DNA of 11,207 bases from an uncultured Thermoleophilia bacterium (GTDB lineage: Bacteria > Actinomycetota > Thermoleophilia > UBA2241), in NCBI GenBank assembly GCA_903921965.1, contig CAIXSE010000039.1:1-11207 (forward strand), read 5' to 3'. A model generated the notes under the pieces. The model did not search any database, was not told where the DNA came from, and worked only from the letters and a program-made list of their open reading frames with translations. Of this stretch, positions 1-4,962 are shown piece by piece. The position numbers and the translations under genes are program-made. The stretch's first letter is position 1, and every line of letters begins with the position of its first letter.

Positions 1-453
1 CAGGGCCTGCACGGGAGCGCCGCCGCGCTCGCCGAGGAGTTCCGCACGCACCCGGCCACGATGCTGCTCGGGGTCGACACCCTGTGGACCGGCCAGGACT
101 TCCCCGGCGACGTGCTCACCTGCCTCGTGATCGCCAAGCTGCCGTTCCCGCGCCAGGACCCGCTCTTCCGGGCGCGCAGACGCGCCTGCGAAGAGGCCGG
201 CACGAGCTGGTTCGACGCCTTCTACCTGCCCGAGACCGTGCTGAAGTTCCGCCAGGGGTTCGGCCGTCTGATCCGCACCGAGGACGACCGCGGCGTGGTG
301 GTGGTGCTCGACCACCGGCTCACGCAGAAGGCCTACCGGCGCGACTTCGTCGAGAGCCTTCCCGGCCTCGAGGTGGTGGAGGCCTCACCGGCCGACCTGC
401 CGGCCGTGGTGGAGTACCACCTGCGCCGGCTCGGCGCGGGGAACGCTACTTGA
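1..453 (+). CDS. dinG: DinG-family ATP-dependent helicase, C-terminal part (5' end outside window)
   Basis: The reading frame is open from base 1, giving about 150 residues of the C-terminal helicase domain of an XPD/DinG superfamily 2 enzyme. These 5'-3' DNA helicases unwind forked DNA, R-loops and repair intermediates. Visible are the segment GVDTLWTGQDFPGD (about residues 24-37), the LPFPRQDP stretch that follows it, and motif VI, QGFGRLIRTEDDRG (about residues 85-98), which carries the arginines contacting ATP. The DRGVVVVLDHR strand and the Y-x-x-x-F-x-x-SLP end are typical of DinG tails. The Fe-S cysteines or N-terminal exonuclease of some DinG proteins would lie upstream, so the subtype cannot be decided. 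The stop overlaps the stop of the opposing gene by eight bases. The ATG at 61 is internal, not the start. Confidence 0.9.
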   Translation, partial: QGLHGSAAALAEEFRTHPATMLLGVDTLWTGQDFPGDVLTCLVIAKLPFPRQDPLFRARRRACEEAGTSWFDAFYLPETVLKFRQGFGRLIRTEDDRGVVVVLDHRLTQKAYRRDFVESLPGLEVVEASPADLPAVVEYHLRRLGAGNAT

Positions 454-838
454 GCATCCTGCCGCTGCCCTGCGCGGACTGTTCGTCGACGCGCTTCACG
501 ACGCGCGCCTTCGTGCGCTTGCCGCAGTTGGGGCAGGTGAGCTGCTTGTAGCTGTAGTAGGTGCCGTCGGGGTTCTTGCCGATCGAGGACGTGGTGAAGA
601 AGTTCACCGTGGTCGGCACCTGGAACGGCTTGCCGCACTTCTCGCAGAGGTAGCCGGTCTTGCGCGAGACGAGGGCGATGTACATCCACAGGCCCGCGAC
701 GATGAGCAGCAGCGTGGGCAGGAACCCCCGCCACGGGTAGATGACGACGAGCGCGAAGACGATGACGGCGACGAAGACGAGGAGCTTCCAGGTCTGGCTC
801 CACCAGTCGTACTTGTCGCGCTGCACGAATCGGGCCAC
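446..838 (-). CDS. Membrane-anchored zinc-ribbon protein of unknown function (130 aa)
   Basis: I do not recognise a named family. The N-terminus (about residues 1-16) is polar and aromatic. Two hydrophobic stretches follow, about 17-34 and 38-57, split by a YPWRG turn, which suggests a membrane hairpin. The rest is a cytoplasmic-looking domain with paired cysteines C65-x2-C68 and C102-x2-C105 (CEKCG and CPNCG), a classic zinc-ribbon layout with about 33 residues between the knuckles. The tail is basic. I chose the GTG start at 838 because AAAGG lies seven bases upstream and the membrane segments follow directly; a much longer open frame upstream lacks any conserved-looking protein and crosses other genes. 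It lies 64 bases downstream of the 39-aa membrane peptide gene and probably shares its transcript. The function is unknown; metal binding and membrane location are inferences. Confidence 0.8.
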   Translation of the reverse strand: MARFVQRDKYDWWSQTWKLLVFVAVIVFALVVIYPWRGFLPTLLLIVAGLWMYIALVSRKTGYLCEKCGKPFQVPTTVNFFTTSSIGKNPDGTYYSYKQLTCPNCGKRTKARVVKRVDEQSAQGSGRMLK

Positions 839-883
839 GCTGCCGCCTTTCGATGAGGCTCGCTGCAGAGGGGGGGCTGTGTG

Positions 884-900
884 CGCCGGCGCGGCCGGCG
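884..900 (-). terminator. GC hairpin directly after the 39-aa gene
   Basis: A perfect 7-bp stem (884-890 with 894-900) and a 3-base loop lie just beyond the stop codon of the small membrane-protein gene on the minus strand. There is no T-run, so it may be a weak terminator or attenuator, or a processing hairpin between the two genes, or chance in GC-rich DNA. Confidence 0.3.
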
Positions 901-902
901 GG

Positions 903-1022
903 TCAGCCGCCGACGGGGCCGGCGAGGTAGCTGACCAGCGTGAAGATGCCGAACAGCGCGGCCAGGACGACCACCCCGAACCCCAGAGTGACGAAGAGAC
1001 CGACGAAGAACTGCCGACCCAT
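903..1022 (-). CDS. Small single-pass membrane protein (39 aa)
   Basis: This is a short gene encoding MGRQFF followed by one continuous hydrophobic segment (about residues 6-34) and a GPVGG tail; it has almost no soluble part. The start at 1022 is supported by a strong GAAGGGGAG ribosome binding site seven bases upstream. A longer in-frame start at 1157 would add a proline/arginine-rich leader that spans the inverted repeats, so I reject it. The gene leads a minus-strand pair with the zinc-ribbon membrane protein, and a -10-like CATACT sits upstream. Such peptides often bind or regulate a larger membrane partner, and the neighbour is the obvious candidate, but that is only inference. No family was recognised. 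Confidence 0.65.
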   Translation of the reverse strand: MGRQFFVGLFVTLGFGVVVLAALFGIFTLVSYLAGPVGG

Positions 1023-1057
1023 GCTGTGCTCCCCTTCCGACCAGAGACCGACGGGCG

Positions 1058-1097
1058 CCGCGGCGCCGCGCACAGTATGCCACTCGCGGCGCCGCGG
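1058..1097. repeat. Perfect 13-bp inverted repeat in divergent control region
   Basis: Arms 1058-1070 and 1085-1097 are exactly complementary (CCGCGGCGCCGCG) around a 14-base AT-richer loop. The loop, read on the minus strand, contains CATACT, a plausible -10 hexamer for the 39-aa gene. The repeat therefore brackets a likely promoter and could be an operator or a cruciform-forming site. Both arms are GC-only and partly self-palindromic, so chance contributes. Confidence 0.6.
1074..1079 (-). promoter_or_regulatory. Possible -10 element for the minus-strand membrane-protein pair
   Basis: Read on the minus strand this is CATACT, one mismatch from TATACT-type -10 hexamers, in one of the few less GC-rich patches of the region. 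It lies about 50 bases upstream of the 39-aa gene start. No convincing -35 was found; the upstream DNA is the arm of the inverted repeat. Confidence 0.3.
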
Positions 1098-1115
1098 AGA
1101 AAGCGCGGCGGCCCG

Positions 1116-1153
1116 CGGACGGCCGGGCGGAGCGCCGGGCGCCCGGCCGTCCG
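1116..1153. repeat. Perfect 14-bp inverted repeat in divergent control region
   Basis: Arms 1116-1129 and 1140-1153 are exactly complementary (CGGACGGCCGGGCG) with a 10-base spacer. It lies between the divergent 39-aa and AIM24 genes, so a terminator role is unlikely because no gene ends here. An operator or structured DNA element is more likely. A further short repeat (CCCCGGACGGGG) follows at about 1171-1182. Confidence 0.55.
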
Positions 1154-1225
1154 GCACTGGGTAGCGGGAGCCCCGGACGGGGTAGGAAGCAAGACGGCGA
1201 GTCGTCCTCCGAAGGGAGAGAGCAC

Positions 1226-1900
1226 ATGGAAGTCGAGTTCCAGAACGCGCCGGCCTTCACCGTCGCCGTCGCCAGACTGGCCGGAGGCGAGAGCCTGCGC
1301 GCCGAGAGCGGCGCGATGATCAGCATGACCACGGGCACGCAGATCGAGACCTCCACGCAGGGCGGCATCCTGAAGGGGCTCAAGCGCTCGCTCTCGGGCG
1401 AGTCGTTCTTCATGAACACGTTCACCGCGCCCGCCGGGGGCGGCGAGGTCGTGCTGGCCTCCCCGCTGCCCGGCGACATGACCTACATCGACCTGCAGGG
1501 CTACACGTGGTACTTCCACCGCGACGGCTTCATCGCCTCGGACCAGGGCGTCGACCTCGACACCAGCTGGGGCGGCCTCAAGAGCGCCTTCGGCGCCTCG
1601 TCGTTCCTGGTCGTGAAGTGCTCCGGCCAGGGCAAGGCGATCGTGGCGACGTACGGCGCCCTGCGGCGCATCGACCTGCAGGCCGGCCAGCAGTACACGG
1701 TCGACTCCGGGCACATGGTCGCGTGGCCGGACGGCATGCCGATGCAGGTGCACAAGGTCGGCGGCATGAAGTCCCTCTTCCTCAGCGGCGAGGGGTTCGT
1801 GGTCACGCTCACCGGTCCCGGCACGTTCTTCACGCAGACCCGCAGCGAGGCCGCGTTCGTCTCGTGGCTGGCGCCGCTGCTGCCGAAGAGCAGCAACTGA
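1226..1900 (+). CDS. AIM24 / TIGR00266 family protein (224 aa)
   Basis: A full-length member of the family that includes mitochondrial AIM24 and bacterial TIGR00266 proteins, beta-rich single-domain proteins of unknown biochemical role. Family hallmarks are in order: ESGAMISM (about 27-34), the ET-x(3)-GG turn (41-47), RSLSGESFF (54-62), PGDMTYIDL (82-90), a GQGKAIVATYG strand (135-144), VDSGHMVAW (159-167), and a closing GEGFVVTLTGPG with QTR (188-206). There is no signal peptide or membrane segment, so it is likely cytoplasmic. The start is set by GAAGGGAG at 1211-1218, eight bases ahead of the ATG. It is transcribed divergently from the small membrane-protein pair and followed by a 56-aa gene on the same strand. 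The family assignment is firm; the function is not known. Confidence 0.9.
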   Translation: MEVEFQNAPAFTVAVARLAGGESLRAESGAMISMTTGTQIETSTQGGILKGLKRSLSGESFFMNTFTAPAGGGEVVLASPLPGDMTYIDLQGYTWYFHRDGFIASDQGVDLDTSWGGLKSAFGASSFLVVKCSGQGKAIVATYGALRRIDLQAGQQYTVDSGHMVAWPDGMPMQVHKVGGMKSLFLSGEGFVVTLTGPGTFFTQTRSEAAFVSWLAPLLPKSSN

Positions 1901-1939
1901 CGGAGGTGCCCGGGCGGGCGCGTCCGCGACGGCGCGCGC

Positions 1940-2012
1940 GGGTACCAGCCCCGGCGACGCGCATCTGGGCACCGGCCCACGCGGGTTACCGTGTGCACCC
2001 CCGCCGGGTACC
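1940..2012 (+). promoter_or_regulatory. Three GGGT(T)ACC palindromes upstream of the 56-aa gene
   Basis: GGGTACC occurs at 1940-1946 and 2006-2012, and GGGTTACC at 1983-1990, with centres about 43 and 22 bases apart, near four and two helical turns. The middle copy includes TACCGT (1987-1992), which fits a TANNNT -10. They may be operator half-sites or overlap the promoter of the downstream small gene, or be coincidental. Confidence 0.25.
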
Positions 2013-2044
2013 ACACAAGTGAACGTCGTCCGTGGAGGTGGAGC

Positions 2045-2215
2045 ATGGCAGGCGACTCCAGCGGCAGGCCCGGCGAGCACGACCACCGGCGCGACCACCG
2101 CGGCAAGGGGCTCGGCTGGCCGCCGCCCAAGAACGCACCGCAGCGCGGCTGGTCGGGCAAGACGATGCACCACCCCGCCACCCGCATCGGCGAGCTGAAG
2201 CACGGCAAGGGCTGA
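2045..2215 (+). CDS. Small basic, glycine/histidine-rich protein (56 aa)
   Basis: This short gene has a very good ribosome binding site (GGAGGTG at 2034-2040, four bases before the ATG) and ends just ahead of a strong terminator, which supports it as real. The product is hydrophilic, without signal or membrane segments. It starts with a His/Arg/Asp-rich stretch (HDHRRDHR, about 12-19), followed by GWPPPKNAPQRGWSGKT (about 24-40) and a tail with HHP, RIGELKHGKG (about 42-56). The proline/tryptophan-containing centre looks constrained rather than random, but I do not recognise a family. Nucleic-acid or metal binding would fit the composition and is speculative. It follows the AIM24 gene by 144 bases and may have its own promoter. 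Confidence 0.65.
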   Translation: MAGDSSGRPGEHDHRRDHRGKGLGWPPPKNAPQRGWSGKTMHHPATRIGELKHGKG

Positions 2216-2235
2216 GCCGGCGGGCAGGGGCGAAG

Positions 2236-2283
2236 ACGTGCGAAGAGCCCGGCGCTCGCAGGAGCGCCGGGCCCTTCGCACGT
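2236..2283. terminator. Long bidirectional terminator hairpin
   Basis: Arms 2236-2257 and 2262-2283 form a 22-bp stem with a single mismatch (A2246/C2273) and the loop GCAG. It sits between the convergent 56-aa gene and the flavoprotein gene, and the outer stem carries GAAG/CTTC so that either strand gives the C-rich stem and TTC tail seen in high-GC terminators. There is no U-run. Confidence 0.85.
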
Positions 2284-2310
2284 CGCGCGGCCGCCCGGCG
2301 GCGGCCGCCG

Positions 2311-2892
2311 TCAGGCGTTCAGCTTCTTGAGCGCCCAGGCCATGGTCCGGCCCAGATCCTCCATGTTGGCCATGCCCTCGTCGTCGTTCTCGACGTCGCC
2401 CTTGCCGAGCCCGTACCCCATGTTCCAGTACGTCGAGCCGATCACGATCATGCCGCCGATCTGGAACCAGTGGTTGATGCTGTCGAAGGCGTGGATGGCG
2501 CCGCCGCGCCGGGCCGCGACCACGGCGGCAGCCACCTTGCGCCTGAGCGCGTCTCCCCCGCTCCGCCGCGTGGCGTAGCCGGCGCGCTCCATGAGCGCCT
2601 GGGTCGCGGCCGTGCAGTTCGCGTAGTACGTCGGCGAGCCGATGATGATGCCGTCGGCCTCGACCATCTTGGCGATGCACTCGTTCATGCCGTCGTCCTT
2701 CTGGCCGGGGCACGTGTTGTCCATGGTCTCGCCGCACTTCAGGCAGGCGATGCAGCCGCGCAGCTTCCTGTTGTAGAGCTGGACGAGTTCTGTCTCGATG
2801 CCCTCGGCCTCGAGCTCGGCCAGGACGCGGCGCAGCATGATGGCCGTGTTGCCGTCCTTGCGCGCGCTGCCGTTGAACGCGACGACCTTCAT
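2311..2892 (-). CDS. Iron-sulfur flavoprotein / NADPH-dependent FMN reductase-like protein (193 aa)
   Basis: A flavodoxin-fold protein of the Isf type. The N-terminus has the FMN-phosphate loop NGSARKDGNT (about 7-16) after a hydrophobic beta strand. Cysteines C47-x2-C50-x2-C53-x7-C61 match the compact cluster motif (CX2CX2CX4-7C) described for archaeal and anaerobe iron-sulfur flavoproteins, which bind a 4Fe-4S cluster and FMN and move electrons between ferredoxin and acceptors such as O2 or H2O2. GSPTYYANC (85-93) is the second flavin loop, and STYWNMGYG (153-161) a third contact. The length is normal for the family. GGAGGGAG upstream supports the ATG. It is the last gene of a minus-strand set, 52 bases after the DNA-glycosylase-like gene, and ends at the strong terminator. 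The physiological partner is unknown. Confidence 0.85.
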   Translation of the reverse strand: MKVVAFNGSARKDGNTAIMLRRVLAELEAEGIETELVQLYNRKLRGCIACLKCGETMDNTCPGQKDDGMNECIAKMVEADGIIIGSPTYYANCTAATQALMERAGYATRRSGGDALRRKVAAAVVAARRGGAIHAFDSINHWFQIGGMIVIGSTYWNMGYGLGKGDVENDDEGMANMEDLGRTMAWALKKLNA

Positions 2893-2944
2893 CCCGTGTC
2901 TCTCCCTCCCGTCGGCGGGCGGCTCCCGGGGGGGCGGCCCGCGC

Positions 2945-3514
2945 CTACACGACCTCGAGCGCCGACGCCAGGTCGCCGAGGTGCCGCTTCGACTCCCGCA
3001 GCGTGCAGGCGGTGCCCGGCAGCGGGAAGGCGAACACCCGCCGTCCGAACGTGCGCATGAGATCGTCGTTGAACCCGTACTCGCTCTTGTGGTCCCAGCC
3101 GAAGGAGTATTTGAGCACCTTGTCGAGCGCGCCCTTGTACACGAACACGAGGATGCGCGGCCGGTAGGCCGTCACAAGCCCGCAGACCCGCGCCCAGCCG
3201 TCGACGTACTCGTGCTCGCTGGGCTCCTCCCCGAACGGCCGCGGCGCCTTGCACAGGTCGGTCATGCCGAAGCCGCGAGCGAGGAGCGCGTCGTCGCCGA
3301 ACTCGTCCGGGACCGCCGGCAGCACGCCGGACTCGTCGAGCCGCTTCCACAGGCCCTTGCCCATGCGGCCCTGGTAGTAGTGGTGCGCCTCGACGCTGGC
3401 CGGAGACGGCGTCTTGCCGACGAACAGGGCGCGCAGGGGGCCGCGCTCGGGCAGGATGTCGGCCAGCGTGACGACGCTGCGACCGTCGACCGTCATCTCG
3501 ACGCAGTGGTCCAC
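2945..3514 (-). CDS. Uracil-DNA glycosylase superfamily protein, MUG-like (189 aa)
   Basis: Likely a base-excision DNA glycosylase related to mismatch-specific MUG/TDG enzymes, which remove uracil or thymine from mispairs. The core begins at a hydrophobic strand LRALFVGKTPSP (about 28-38), which aligns with motif A (GINPG in E. coli MUG), followed by HHYYQGRMGKGLWKRL (44-59), equivalent to the H-P-x-N-x-F-W-K region. GFGMTDLCK (81-89) matches the G-x-T-D segment, and LPGTACTL (165-172) takes the place of the DNA-intercalating second motif. The residue at the MUG catalytic Asn position is Thr35, so chemistry or substrate may differ. The GTG start at 3514 lies six bases after the previous stop, suggesting translational coupling; an ATG at 3496 lacks a ribosome binding site. 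The superfamily call is fairly sure, the subfamily less so. Confidence 0.7.
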   Translation of the reverse strand: MDHCVEMTVDGRSVVTLADILPERGPLRALFVGKTPSPASVEAHHYYQGRMGKGLWKRLDESGVLPAVPDEFGDDALLARGFGMTDLCKAPRPFGEEPSEHEYVDGWARVCGLVTAYRPRILVFVYKGALDKVLKYSFGWDHKSEYGFNDDLMRTFGRRVFAFPLPGTACTLRESKRHLGDLASALEVV

Positions 3515-3520
3515 GGCGGC

Positions 3521-4909
3521 TCAGCCCCGGCCGAGGCGGTGCGCGACGCGCACGAGCGCCAGGGTGTCGAGGGCACAGTACTCGAGCAGCGCCGCGCGCA
3601 GCTCCTCGCGGCGCTCGTCGCCGGTGTCGGCCGCCACGACCTCGTGGAACGCCGCCTGCGCCGAGAGGCCGTCCTGCACGTCGCCGAGCAGCGCGTGATC
3701 GAGCTCGGCGTCGACCGTGGGGAGCACCACCTTGAGCGAGTAGGACCCGTTGAGCGCCGGGTGGGTGTAGTGGTCGCGCGTGAGCCGCAGCAGGTCGACG
3801 AGGCGGCCGGTGACGGCCTCGAGCCTGGGCGCGAGGTCGGGGAACATGGCGGCCATCTCGACGAGGCGCCACTTCTCGAAGTCGTGGTACACGAAGATGG
3901 GGCCCTCCGCGCCGACGGCGTCGAGCAGGGCCTCGGCGGCGGCACGCATGGGCGCCTCGCCGCTGGTGTCGAGGAACTCGAGGTGAACGAGCTCGCCGTG
4001 TTCGCGCTCGGCGTGGCAGGACCACTGGAACACGACCTGCTGGAAGGGCCTGGTGCCTTCCCACGCGGGCACCGCGAACTGCACCGTCTCGAAGTCGAGG
4101 TAGTAGCGCGGGTACGGAAGTGTGGCGAGGAAGTCGGTGGCCGCAGGGTCGAGCTCGCCCAGGGTGACGTCGATGCGGTCCTGCGCGCGGGGGTCGGTGA
4201 CCTCGCGTCGCGGCTCGCGCGAAGCGTCGCCGTCGCGGCCCTCGCAGGCCGCGAGGAACGGGCACTCGAAGGGCTTGCGGCACTGCGGCCCGACGGCGAT
4301 CGCCGGCTCGGGCCCCGCCAGCAGCTCGTTGAAGCCACGCACCCACTTCGGGATGTGCGCCATGAGGGGGCGCGCCTGGTCGGCCACGGGGATCTCGCGC
4401 AGCAGGCCGCGGTAGTCGGCGCCGCCGGGGTAGACGTAGTCGGTGTCGATGACCGCCACCCCGAGCACGTCGAGCGGGACGCCGGCGCCCTCGGTCACCC
4501 ACGCCTGGATGGCGACGTCCTGCAGGTGGTACTCCTTGAGGCGCGTCGCCGACTTGACCTCGACCATGCGGCAGCGGCCGTCCTTGCGCTCGAGCACGTC
4601 GGTGCGCACGAGGACGCCGCGGTGACGGAACGTGGCCTCGAACAGGGTGACGTCGCCGGGCTGCGCCAGCAGGCGCTCCGTCTCGGCCACGGCGCGGCTG
4701 AGCCCGCCGTCACCGTCGATGAGCACACCGGGACCGTACAGCTCGCGGGCAACCTCGCCGACATCGTTGCCGGCGGCGAACCGGCGCTGGGTGTCGGCCG
4801 AGTACACCTCCAGCTCGGGACGGTGGATCGAGAGCCAGAGGCGTTTGCCGCACTGAAGTCCTGCCGTGATGCGGGACTTGGAGAGTCGGAAGGTACGCAC
4901 TTGCGCCAT
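3521..4909 (-). CDS. DUF2779 protein: Cas4/RecB-like Fe-S nuclease fused to DnaQ-like 3'-5' exonuclease (462 aa)
   Basis: The protein has two parts. The N-terminal half (about 1-225) looks like a PD-(D/E)XK nuclease of the Cas4/RecB kind: GNDVGEVARELY (47-58), acidic E91 and D104, EVK at 117-119, and the Q-rich helix HLQDVAIQAW (128-137). C20 plus C210-x5-C216-x5-C222 would supply the four ligands of a Cas4/AddB-type iron-sulfur cluster. The C-terminal half (about 265-462) has the DnaQ-like motif YYLDFET (D272, E274), YHDFEKW (341-347), VDLLRL (371-376), the SLKVVLPT helix (391-398) and CALDTLAL (445-452) with the final Asp. This matches DUF2779 proteins, which are uncharacterised but predicted nucleases. 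GAGGT just ahead supports the ATG. It leads the set that continues with the glycosylase-like gene six bases later. No biochemical function is established. Confidence 0.85.
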   Translation of the reverse strand: MAQVRTFRLSKSRITAGLQCGKRLWLSIHRPELEVYSADTQRRFAAGNDVGEVARELYGPGVLIDGDGGLSRAVAETERLLAQPGDVTLFEATFRHRGVLVRTDVLERKDGRCRMVEVKSATRLKEYHLQDVAIQAWVTEGAGVPLDVLGVAVIDTDYVYPGGADYRGLLREIPVADQARPLMAHIPKWVRGFNELLAGPEPAIAVGPQCRKPFECPFLAACEGRDGDASREPRREVTDPRAQDRIDVTLGELDPAATDFLATLPYPRYYLDFETVQFAVPAWEGTRPFQQVVFQWSCHAEREHGELVHLEFLDTSGEAPMRAAAEALLDAVGAEGPIFVYHDFEKWRLVEMAAMFPDLAPRLEAVTGRLVDLLRLTRDHYTHPALNGSYSLKVVLPTVDAELDHALLGDVQDGLSAQAAFHEVVAADTGDERREELRAALLEYCALDTLALVRVAHRLGRG

Positions 4910-4916
4910 TCTACCT

Positions 4917-4956
4917 CGCCGGCGGACGGCGGGCCTCCGCCCCCCGTCCGCCGGCG
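4917..4956 (-). terminator. GC-rich hairpin after the secreted propeller gene
   Basis: Arms 4917-4929 and 4944-4956 form a perfect 13-bp stem (CGCCGGCGGACGG), with more G-C pairs inside. On the minus strand it follows the stop of the secreted propeller gene and abuts the GAGGTAG ribosome binding site of the DUF2779 gene. It is most simply the terminator of the upstream gene, without a U-run; it could also affect translation of the next gene. Confidence 0.55.
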
Positions 4957-4962
4957 CAGGAG

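Noticed and set aside
446..1022. CRISPR-linked or Cas4 operon around the Fe-S nuclease
   Set aside because: I looked over the whole window for direct repeats with regular spacers and for cas genes and found none; the Cas4-like domain belongs to a DUF2779 protein.
839..2737. Very long minus-strand open frame extending the zinc-ribbon protein N-terminally to over 700 residues
   Set aside because: The extension is Arg/Ala/Gly/Pro-rich without conserved features, runs antisense to the AIM24 gene and crosses the flavoprotein gene. It is a stop-poor frame caused by high G+C.
2893..2944. Possible hairpin in the gap between the glycosylase-like and flavoprotein genes
   Set aside because: Complementarity among GGCGGGCGG and GGCGGCCCGC tracts is short and imperfect, which is expected in such GC-rich DNA.
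2889..4502. 537-codon minus-strand frame rich in Arg/Pro
   Set aside because: It overlaps the DUF2779 and glycosylase-like genes in another frame and lacks any domain or good start.
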